A model generated the notes under the pieces. It did not search any database, was not told the DNA's origin, and worked only from the letters and a program-made list of their open reading frames with translations. Shown piece after piece: positions 57,533 through 64,000 of a stretch of 64,000 nt of DNA. Source of the stretch: Stutzerimonas stutzeri. Lineage in GTDB: Bacteria; Pseudomonadota; Gammaproteobacteria; Pseudomonadales; Pseudomonadaceae. The stretch covers positions 62,001-126,000 of the forward strand of contig NZ_JANGEY010000006.1 of NCBI RefSeq assembly GCF_024451105.1. Reading direction: 5' to 3'. Made by a program: the position numbers and the translations under genes. How positions within the stretch are numbered: position 1 is the stretch's first letter; each line of letters opens with the position of its first letter.

Positions 57533-60500
57533 ATGAAAAGAATGCTGATCAACGCAACTCAGCCCGAAGAGTTGCGTGTTGCCCTGGTCGACGGCCAACG
57601 CCTGTTCGACCTCGACATCGAATCGGGCGCCCGCCAGCAGAAGAAGGCCAACATCTACAAGGGTCGCATCACCCGCGTCGAACCCAGCCTTGAGGCCGCC
57701 TTCGTCGACTTCGGCGCCGAGCGCCACGGCTTCCTGCCGCTCAAGGAAATCTCCCGCGAGTACTTCAGCAAGAGCCCCGAGGGCCGCGTCAACATCAAGG
57801 ACGTGCTCAAGGAAGGCCAGGAAGTCATCGTCCAGGTCGAGAAGGAAGAGCGCGGCAACAAGGGCGCGGCGCTGACCACCTTCATCAGCCTGGCCGGCCG
57901 CTATCTGGTGCTGATGCCCAACAACCCGCGCGCCGGCGGCATTTCCCGGCGCATCGAGGGCGAGGAGCGCAACGAGCTGCGCGAGGCCCTCAACGGACTC
58001 AACGCTCCGGCCGACATGGGCCTGATCGTGCGCACCGCAGGCCTCGGCCGCTCCAGCGAGGAGCTGCAGTGGGATCTGGACTACCTGATCCAGCTGTGGA
58101 CCGCGATCAAGGAGGCCTCGCAGGACCGCGCCGCGCCCTTCCTGATCTACCAGGAAAGCAACGTCATCATCCGCGCGATCCGCGACTACCTGCGCCAGGA
58201 TATCGGCGAGGTACTGATCGACAGCATCGAGGCCCAGGAAGAGGCGCTGAGCTTCATCCAGCAGGTGATGCCGCAGTACGCCAGCAAGATCAAGCTGTAC
58301 CAGGACAGCGTGCCGCTGTTCAACCGCTTCCAGATCGAGAGCCAGATCGAGACCGCCTTCCAGCGCGAAGTGAAGCTGCCCTCCGGCGGCTCCATCGTCA
58401 TCGACCCGACCGAGGCACTGGTCTCCATCGACATCAACTCGGCGCGCGCCACCAAGGGCAGCGACATCGAGGAAACCGCCCTGCAGACCAACCTGGAAGC
58501 GGCCGAGGAAATCGCCCGCCAGCTGCGCTTGCGCGACATCGGCGGTCTGATCGTCATCGACTTCATCGACATGACCCCGGCGAAGAACCAGCGCGCCGTG
58601 GAAGACCGCATGCGCGAGTGTCTCGAAGCCGACCGCGCGCGCGTCCAGGTCGGGCGCATCTCGCGCTTCGGCCTGCTGGAGATGTCCCGCCAGCGCCTGC
58701 GCCCGTCGCTCGGCGAAACCAGCGGCGTGGTCTGCCCGCGCTGCAACGGTCAGGGCATCATCCGCGACGTCGAATCGCTGTCGCTGGCGATCCTGCGCCT
58801 GATCGAGGAAGAAGCGCTCAAGGACCGCACCGCCGAGGTGCGCGCCCAGGTGCCGATCCCGGTAGCCGCCTTCCTGCTCAACGAGAAGCGTAACGCGATC
58901 ACCAAGATCGAGCTGCGCACCCGTGCGCGCATCGTCATCCTGCCCAACGACCACCTGGAGACCCCGCACTTCGAAGTGCAGCGCCTGCGCGACGACAGCC
59001 CGGAGGCGCAGGTCGGCCAGTCCAGCTACGAGATGACCCCGACCGAGGTCGAGGAAGTCCAGCCGGTCGCCGCCACCCGTACCCTGGTACGCCAAGAAGC
59101 GGCGGTGAAGACTGTCAGCCACGAGCGCCCGGCTCCGCCGGCGGCGGAAGCACCGCAGGCCGCCCCTGCTCCGCAGGCCCACCCGACCCCCGAGCCGAGC
59201 CTGTTCAAGGGCCTGATCCGCTCGCTGGTCGGCCTGTTCGCCGGCAAGGAGGAAGCGAAGCCGACCAGCGAGGCCGCGCCGCAGCCGAGCGCCGGCGAGC
59301 GCCCTTCGCGCAACGATGAGCGTCGTGGCGGCCGCCAGCAGAACCGCCGCCGCGAAGGCGAGCGAGCCGAGCGCGGCGAACGCAAGCCGCGCGAGGAGCG
59401 CAAGCCGCGCGAGGAACGCCAGCCGCGTGAGGAGCGCCAGCCGCGTGAGGAGCGTCAGCCCCGCGAAGAGCGCCAGCCGCGTGAGGAGCGTCAGCCCCGC
59501 GAAGAGCGTCAGCCGCGTGAGGAGCGCCAGCCGCGTGAGGAGCGCCAGCCCCGCGAAGAGCGCCAACCGCGTGAGGAGCGTCAGCCCCGCGAAGAGCGTC
59601 AACCGCGTGAGGAGCGTCAGCCGCGCGAAGAGCGCCAGCCACGTGAGGAACGTCAGCCCCGCGAAGAGCGCCAGCCGCGCGAAGAGCGTCAGCCCCGCGA
59701 GGAGCGCCAGCCCGCCGAGGAGACCGTCGCTCGCGAGGAAGGTGTCGGCGTAGAAACCGTCGAGCCGAACGAGGGCCGCCGCGAGGAACGTGGCGAGCGT
59801 CGTCCGCGCGGCGAGCGTCCGCCGCGCCCGGCCCGCGAGGAGGAAACCTTCGAGCAAGCTAGCGAAGAAGCCGAAGGCATCGACGATGAAGCCGTCCAGG
59901 ACGAAGGCGCCGAGGGCGAGCGTCCGCGCCGCCGTTCGCGTGGCCAGCGTCGTCGCAGCAACCGCCGCGAGCGCCAGCGCGAAGCCGGCATCGAACTGCC
60001 GGGCGAGGAGGAAGGCGCTGCCGCCACCGTCGCCGAGACCGTGACCTTGGCTGGGGTTGCCGCCGTAGTCGCAGCCGCCAGCGATGCGAGCGGCGAGACC
60101 CAGGCCGGCGAGACCGCTCAGCCGACTGCCGAGGCCGACGAGCAGGCGACCGAGCCACAGCGCGGAGAACCGGGCGAACCGACCGCCGGCATCGGCGAGG
60201 CGATCGAGCCCGCGGCGACCAGCAGCGAGTCGCAGCTGGCAGCCGCCGGCGAAGCCCCCGGCACCGAAGCCGAGGAAGCCGGCGAAGTTCAGCCGGCAGC
60301 CGGCGGCCGCGCGCCCAACGACCCGCGCGAGCGTCGCCGCCGCCGCGAGGCCGAGCGCCTGGCCCGCGAGGCAGCCGCTGCGCAACCGGGCGTCGAGCAG
60401 GCACAGGTCAGCGAGCAGCCTGTCGCCCCTGTCGATGCAGCATCGACCGCGACCGTCGCCGAAACCGTCGAGCCCTCGCCCGCCGCCGAGGCGCTGCCGG

Positions 60501-60664
60501 CCAGCGAGACCGCTGCCGAGCACGCGGCCGAAAGCCCCGCGGAGGAGCCCAAGCGCGACAGCGGCGAAGCCGTCGCCGAGGCGCCCGTCCAGCCGGCCGA
60601 TGCGCAGAGTGCTGCCGAAACCGCGGCACCCGCCGTCGAGGAACAGCGCAAGCCCCAGGCCTGA
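57533..60664 (+). CDS. rne: ribonuclease E
   Basis: 1043 residues from ATG 57533 ([18 protein letters not shown]). Endoribonuclease that starts mRNA decay and matures rRNA/tRNA, and scaffold of the degradosome. Catalytic half (1-530): S1 domain [17 protein letters not shown], DNase I-like site [11 protein letters not shown] and VIDFIDM, zinc link CPRCNGQG near residue 402. The C-terminal half is disordered: an arginine-rich stretch holds 18 tandem hexapeptides (residues 620-727), then Ala/Glu-rich tracts to the end. A short segment [16 protein letters not shown] (near 560) looks like the amphipathic membrane-binding helix. Confidence 0.96.
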   Translation: MKRMLINATQPEELRVALVDGQRLFDLDIESGARQQKKANIYKGRITRVEPSLEAAFVDFGAERHGFLPLKEISREYFSKSPEGRVNIKDVLKEGQEVIVQVEKEERGNKGAALTTFISLAGRYLVLMPNNPRAGGISRRIEGEERNELREALNGLNAPADMGLIVRTAGLGRSSEELQWDLDYLIQLWTAIKEASQDRAAPFLIYQESNVIIRAIRDYLRQDIGEVLIDSIEAQEEALSFIQQVMPQYASKIKLYQDSVPLFNRFQIESQIETAFQREVKLPSGGSIVIDPTEALVSIDINSARATKGSDIEETALQTNLEAAEEIARQLRLRDIGGLIVIDFIDMTPAKNQRAVEDRMRECLEADRARVQVGRISRFGLLEMSRQRLRPSLGETSGVVCPRCNGQGIIRDVESLSLAILRLIEEEALKDRTAEVRAQVPIPVAAFLLNEKRNAITKIELRTRARIVILPNDHLETPHFEVQRLRDDSPEAQVGQSSYEMTPTEVEEVQPVAATRTLVRQEAAVKTVSHERPAPPAAEAPQAAPAPQAHPTPEPSLFKGLIRSLVGLFAGKEEAKPTSEAAPQPSAGERPSRNDERRGGRQQNRRREGERAERGERKPREERKPREERQPREERQPREERQPREERQPREERQPREERQPREERQPREERQPREERQPREERQPREERQPREERQPREERQPREERQPREERQPREERQPREERQPAEETVAREEGVGVETVEPNEGRREERGERRPRGERPPRPAREEETFEQASEEAEGIDDEAVQDEGAEGERPRRRSRGQRRRSNRRERQREAGIELPGEEEGAAATVAETVTLAGVAAVVAAASDASGETQAGETAQPTAEADEQATEPQRGEPGEPTAGIGEAIEPAATSSESQLAAAGEAPGTEAEEAGEVQPAAGGRAPNDPRERRRRREAERLAREAAAAQPGVEQAQVSEQPVAPVDAASTATVAETVEPSPAAEALPASETAAEHAAESPAEEPKRDSGEAVAEAPVQPADAQSAAETAAPAVEEQRKPQA
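59390..59713 (+). repeat. 18 x 18-bp tandem repeat inside rne
   Basis: One REERKP unit followed by 17 REERQP units, all in frame. At DNA level the units alternate between CGTGAGGAGCGC-like and CGCGAAGAGCGT-like versions, so the array grew by duplication of blocks larger than one unit. It lies in the RNA-binding, arginine-rich part of RNase E. Confidence 0.95.
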
Positions 60665-60686
60665 CAGGCCCGGGCAGCGCCCAAGC

Positions 60687-60720
60687 AAAAGGGGGAATGC
60701 CGCAAGGCATTCCCCCTTTT
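60687..60720. terminator. bidirectional terminator between rne and murB
   Basis: AAAAGGGGGAATGCC (60687-60701) pairs with GGCATTCCCCCTTTT (60706-60720) around GCAA. A 15-base perfect stem with A and T tracts, able to stop rne (plus) and murB (minus) transcripts. Confidence 0.95.
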
Positions 60721-60779
60721 GCGTTTCCGTCCGCGGCGTCCAGCGGCGTCCAGCGGAGCCCCGCGTCGCGAGCGACGCT

Positions 60780-61799
60780 TCAGCGCACCAGCGGCTCGAT
60801 CTCCAGTTCGACGCCGAAGCGCGCCCGGATGTCCGCCTGGATGCGCCGCGCCAGGGCCAGCAGCTCGCCCCCCGTGGCGCGGCCGTGGTTGACCAGCACC
60901 AGCGCCTGCTCGGCATGCACCCCGGCGTCGCCGTCGCGATAGCCCTTCCAGCCGGCCTGCTCGATCAGCCAGCCGGCCGCCAGCTTGACCTGCCCCTCCC
61001 CAGCCGGATAGCCGACCAGCCCCGGCCAGCGGGCGCGCAGCTCGGCGGCCTTGGCCGCGCCGACTACCGGGTTCTTGAAGAAGCTGCCGGCATTGCCGAG
61101 CAGTTGCGGGTCGGGCAACTTCTCGCTGCGGATCGCGCAGACCGCCCGGCTGACATCCGCTGCGGTCGGCTGCTCGATGCCCTGCTGCTGCAGGCGCTGA
61201 CGCAGCGGGCCGTAATCCAAATGCAGAGCCGGCGTACGGCTCAGGGCGAAGCGCACCCGCAGGATCAGCCAGCGCCCGGCCTCGCGCTTGAAGCGGCTGT
61301 CGCGGTAGGCGAAGGCGCACTCCTCGACCCCGAATTCGCGCAGCTCGCCGCTCCGGCGATCCAGCGCCAGCAGGCTGTGCAGCACGTCCTTGAGCTCGAC
61401 GCCATAGGCGCCGATGTTCTGCATCGGCGCGGCGCCGACGGTGCCGGGGATCAGGCTGAGGTTCTCCAGGCCGCCGAGGCCCTGCTCGAGGGTCCACAAC
61501 ACGAACGGGTGCCAGGGCTCGCCGGCCTCGGCCTCGACCAGCACTCGGCCGCCCTCCTCGCCCAGCAGACGCCGGCCGCGGCTGGCCATGCGCAGCACGA
61601 AGGCGTCCAGGTCGGCGGTCAGCAGCAGGTTGCTGCCGCCGCCGATCGGCAGCAGCTCGGCGCCACGCGCGGCGGCGGCGGCCAGCGCCTCGCGCACCTC
61701 GGCTTCGTCGCGGGCCTCGGCGAACCAGCGCGCCGCCACCTCGACGCCAAAGGTGTTGCAGGCCTTCAGGGAATGACGCTCGTGGATGCTCAGGCTCAC
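60780..61799 (-). CDS. murB: UDP-N-acetylenolpyruvoylglucosamine reductase
   Basis: 339 residues from a GTG start, a type I MurB of E. coli length. FAD enzyme reducing enolpyruvyl-UDP-GlcNAc to UDP-MurNAc for peptidoglycan. FAD loop LLPIGGGSNLLLT near residue 55, GLENLSLIPGTVGAAPMQNIGAYG, and the proton-donor Ser in LGNAGSFFKNPVV. It starts 12 bases after the kdsB stop; ptpA, which lies between them in P. aeruginosa, is absent. Confidence 0.96.
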   Translation of the reverse strand: MSLSIHERHSLKACNTFGVEVAARWFAEARDEAEVREALAAAAARGAELLPIGGGSNLLLTADLDAFVLRMASRGRRLLGEEGGRVLVEAEAGEPWHPFVLWTLEQGLGGLENLSLIPGTVGAAPMQNIGAYGVELKDVLHSLLALDRRSGELREFGVEECAFAYRDSRFKREAGRWLILRVRFALSRTPALHLDYGPLRQRLQQQGIEQPTAADVSRAVCAIRSEKLPDPQLLGNAGSFFKNPVVGAAKAAELRARWPGLVGYPAGEGQVKLAAGWLIEQAGWKGYRDGDAGVHAEQALVLVNHGRATGGELLALARRIQADIRARFGVELEIEPLVR

Positions 61800-61811
61800 A
61801 GGGCGAACACC

Positions 61812-62576
61812 TCAGGCGCCCAGCAGCTGGCGGACGCGCTGCAGGTCTTCCGGCGTGTCGACCCCGGCCGGCGGCGCCTCGATGGCGTCGGCGACGTGGA
61901 TGCGCACGCCGTGCCACAGCGCGCGCAGTTGTTCCAGGCACTCGGTGTCCTCCAGCCAGCACGGCCCCCAGGCGACGAAGTCGTGGAGGAAGCCGGCGCG
62001 GTAGGCGTAGATGCCGATGTGGCGGCGGAACGGCACGCCGGCCGGCAGGCTGTCGCGCCCGGCGGCGAAGGCGTCGCGCGCCCAGGGCAACGGTGCGCGG
62101 CTGAAGGTCAGCGCCAGCCCGCTGGCGTCGGCGACCAGCTTGACCACGTTGGGGTTGAACAGCTGCTCGGCAGCCTGGAGCGGTTCGGCCAGGGTGGCGA
62201 TGCCGGCCTGCGGGTTGGCCGCCAGGTTGGCGGCCACCTGGTCGATGATCGCCGGCGGGATCAGCGGCTCGTCGCCCTGCACGTTGACCACGATGGCATC
62301 GCCGGGCAGAGCGAGCTGGCCGGCCACCTCGGCGAGCCGGTCGGTGCCGGAGCTGTGCTCGGCCCGGGTCAGCAGCACCTCGGCGCCGAAGCCCCGGCAA
62401 GCCTCGACGATGCGCGCATCGTCGGTGGCCACCACCACGCGGCTGGCGGAACTCCTGCGCGCCTGCTCCCAGACATACTGGATCATCGGCTTGCCGGCGA
62501 TGTCCTGCAGCGGCTTGCCGGGCAGGCGGGTGGAGGCGTAGCGGGCGGGTATGACGACGACGAAGTCCATGCTCAT
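61812..62576 (-). CDS. kdsB: CMP-KDO synthetase
   Basis: 254 residues from ATG 62576, overlapping the upstream stop (ATGA). It activates KDO with CTP for lipopolysaccharide core. [29 protein letters not shown] opens the nucleotide site; [12 protein letters not shown] and [13 protein letters not shown] are conserved. In the exbD-lpxK-trm112-kdsB-murB run. Confidence 0.97.
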   Translation of the reverse strand: MSMDFVVVIPARYASTRLPGKPLQDIAGKPMIQYVWEQARRSSASRVVVATDDARIVEACRGFGAEVLLTRAEHSSGTDRLAEVAGQLALPGDAIVVNVQGDEPLIPPAIIDQVAANLAANPQAGIATLAEPLQAAEQLFNPNVVKLVADASGLALTFSRAPLPWARDAFAAGRDSLPAGVPFRRHIGIYAYRAGFLHDFVAWGPCWLEDTECLEQLRALWHGVRIHVADAIEAPPAGVDTPEDLQRVRQLLGA

Positions 62577-62758
62577 TTGTCCAGGCGCTCGTCGACGGTC
62601 AGGGTGCGCGCCTCGCTCTCCAGCATCACCGGGATGCCGGCGCGCACCGGATAGGCCAGGCCGTCGGCCTTGCAGATCAGTTCGGACTTGTCGTCGCTGA
62701 GCTTGAGGGGGCCCTTGCACAGCGGGCAGGCGAGAATGTCGAGCAGTTTGGGGTCCAT
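62573..62758 (-). CDS. Trm112 family small protein
   Basis: 61 residues. [20 protein letters not shown] carries the first Cys pair; only one further Cys ([12 protein letters not shown]) replaces the usual second pair. Related to YcaR, found between lpxK and kdsB in many gamma-proteobacteria. Trm112 proteins activate methyltransferases in eukaryotes; the bacterial role is unclear. Confidence 0.93.
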   Translation of the reverse strand: MDPKLLDILACPLCKGPLKLSDDKSELICKADGLAYPVRAGIPVMLESEARTLTVDERLDK

Positions 62759-62798
62759 GGTCCGCTCCAGGCAGAGGAATCTGGGGGACCCGTGCGCC

Positions 62799-63797
62799 TC
62801 AGCGCGGCAGCAGGCGCTCCAGCCGCTCGTCGAACCAGGCCACGAAGGCCGGCGACGGCTGGCCATCGACCGCCAGATACCACCAGTCAGCGCCGGCGAA
62901 TCCCCGGCATTTCACCGCATCCTTCTCGGTCATCAGCACGGGCAGAGCCGGCACGAAGCGCAGATCCTCGGGGCCGTAGGCCGCGTGGTCGGCGAAGGGA
63001 TGCGGAACCGGGCGCCAGTGTAGCGCCTCGAGGGTGGCGAAGAAACGCTGCGGGTTGCCGATCCCGGCCACCGCATGCACCGCCTGCCCGGGCGGCAGAT
63101 GGTCGAGCGGGTAGCGCGCTCCGCTGGCCAGATGCACCAGCGCCGCCGGGCGCAGGTTGAAGGCGAAGCCATCCGCGCCGTCGCCGGCGGCGCCGTTGAG
63201 CAGGCAGGCGTCCACCGCCTGAAGGCGCTCCGGCGGCTCGCGCAGCGGCCCGGCGGGCAGGCAGCGGCGGTTGCCCAGACCACGGGCGGCGTCGATCAGC
63301 ACCAGCTCCAGGTCGCGGGCCAGGCGGTAGTGCTGCAGACCGTCGTCGCTGAGGATCAGGTCGAGCGGCTCCTGCTCGAGCAGCGCACGCACCGCGCGCG
63401 GCCGGTCGGGGTCGATCGCCAGCGGCACGCCGCTGCGCTCGACGATCATCAGCGGTTCGTCGCCGGCCTCGGCGGGACTCTGCCCGGCGCGCACTCGCCA
63501 GGGCAGGCTCGGCGGCGTGGCGCCGTAGCCGCGGCTGACCACGCCGACGCGCAGGCCGCGGGCGCGGCAGTGCTCGATCAGCCAGAGGATCAGCGGGGTC
63601 TTGCCGGTGCCGCCGACGCTGAGGTTGCCGACCACGACGACCGGCACGGGCGCATGCCAGGCCGGCTTGCGCCCGGCGAGGAAGTCGTCGCGACGACGCT
63701 GGACCACCCAGCGGTACAGGGCTTCCAGCGGCCGCAGCAGGACCAGAGCCGGATGCCCCCGGTACCAGGCGGCGGCGAGACGCTCTGCCAGGCGCAT
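62799..63797 (-). CDS. lpxK: tetraacyldisaccharide 4'-kinase
   Basis: 332 residues. Inner-membrane kinase adding the 4'-phosphate of lipid A. One N-terminal membrane helix region precedes the P-loop [15 protein letters not shown] (near residue 55-69); [30 protein letters not shown] and [12 protein letters not shown] follow. Its ATG overlaps the exbD stop by one base. Confidence 0.96.
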   Translation of the reverse strand: MRLAERLAAAWYRGHPALVLLRPLEALYRWVVQRRRDDFLAGRKPAWHAPVPVVVVGNLSVGGTGKTPLILWLIEHCRARGLRVGVVSRGYGATPPSLPWRVRAGQSPAEAGDEPLMIVERSGVPLAIDPDRPRAVRALLEQEPLDLILSDDGLQHYRLARDLELVLIDAARGLGNRRCLPAGPLREPPERLQAVDACLLNGAAGDGADGFAFNLRPAALVHLASGARYPLDHLPPGQAVHAVAGIGNPQRFFATLEALHWRPVPHPFADHAAYGPEDLRFVPALPVLMTEKDAVKCRGFAGADWWYLAVDGQPSPAFVAWFDERLERLLPR

Positions 63798-64000
63798 CAG
63801 GGCTGCGCCGACGGCGCTTCGACGGTGCTGATGCGCAGGTGCGAGAAACCCAGCTTGCCGGCGGCGTCCATGGCGGTGATCACCGCCTGGTGCGGGGTGC
63901 GCGCATCGGCACTGATCACCAGCGGCAGGCTGTTGTCGCCGCCGGACTCCTTCTGCAGCGCGCTGCTCAGGGTCGCCAGGTCACTCTTGACCAGCTCCTG
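63797..64000 (-). CDS. exbD: ExbD/TolR-family biopolymer transport protein, C-terminal fragment
   Basis: The last 67 codons of a gene that continues beyond the window. The visible part (SALQKESGG... [35 protein letters not shown]) is the periplasmic domain of ExbD/TolR. Position before lpxK matches PA2982 (with exbB expected further upstream). It uses the proton gradient to energise outer-membrane transport. Confidence 0.9.
   Translation of the reverse strand, partial: QELVKSDLATLSSALQKESGGDNSLPLVISADARTPHQAVITAMDAAGKLGFSHLRISTVEAPSAQP

Noticed and set aside
59390-59713. Regular 18-bp spacing considered as a CRISPR array
   Set aside because: Units are contiguous with no spacers and keep the rne reading frame; it is a coding tandem repeat.
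57233-60916. 1227-codon open frame on the minus strand opposite rne
   Set aside because: Low-complexity Leu/Ala/Arg translation caused by the GC-rich repeat codons of rne; no start context, no domain, and RNase E on the other strand is certain.

Overview
The window is GC-rich chromosomal DNA from a Pseudomonadaceae bacterium (Pseudomonas sensu lato). The evidence is gene content and order: ppiB-lpxH beside glnS-cysS, an Anr-type universal stress gene and a DUF1289 gene before acnB, nasS-nasT after acnB, and a long run tatD-pilZ-holB-tmk-mltG-pabC-fabF-acpP-fabG-fabD-plsX-rpmF-yceD-maf-sppA-HAD-rluC-rne-murB-kdsB-trm112-lpxK-exbD. Nearly all of it is housekeeping DNA. I see no rRNA, tRNA, CRISPR array, prophage or intact insertion sequence.

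Layout. 1-2560: end of the sulfonate operon (ssuD fragment, ssuC, ssuB, ssuF), with a long palindromic repeat between ssuD and ssuC. 2561-4260: low-density stretch with an OprD-porin remnant, a small minus-strand hypothetical gene and a helical DUF6306-like gene. 4273-8680: cysS and glnS (minus), ppiB and lpxH (plus). 8823-13259: complete type I secretion trio (ABC transporter, membrane fusion protein, TolC-like) with no substrate gene beside it. 13272-18321: miaE, a tandem-domain Usp gene with a well-placed Anr box, a DUF1289 gene, and acnB behind a highly structured leader. 18389-29768: nitrate-assimilation block: nasS, nasT, then alaC and pfkB, then nrtABC, the MFS transporter nasA and a PP2C-kinase fusion. 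The nasS, nrtA and nasA units each carry a sigma54-type GG-N10-GC promoter, a hairpin with hexaloop AA[C/T]GGC, and an intrinsic terminator before the start codon. This is the architecture expected for NasT (ANTAR) antitermination. No nitrate or nitrite reductase gene is present in the window.

29777-43376: prmB, nhaD, a Smr protein, folE, a membrane protein, pyrF, a DUF2897 peptide, a minus-strand envelope operon (solute-binding protein, two DUF4398/OmpA-type lipoproteins, a further lipoprotein), etfBA, ETF-QO, a DUF1285 gene and a class-V aminotransferase. 43516-43650 holds a small-RNA gene that fits RgsA by position, RpoS-like -10 and terminator. 43660-64000: the tatD-to-exbD run, mostly minus strand with stop/start overlaps. 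Only maf and rne are on the plus strand. RNase E carries 18 tandem REERQP-type hexapeptides and has a long 5' UTR.

How genes work together: nitrate is imported by NrtABC and NasA under NasST control. Electrons from fatty-acid and amino-acid dehydrogenases pass through EtfBA to ETF-QO. The fab/acp/plsX cluster makes fatty acids and starts phospholipid synthesis, while lpxH, lpxK, kdsB and murB serve the envelope. The least ordinary signals are the acnB leader, with two interleaved long inverted repeats (one covering the start codon); the threefold sigma54/antiterminator leaders, including one before nasS itself; the orphan type I exporter; near-leaderless promoters at yceD and rluC; and the RNase E repeat tract.
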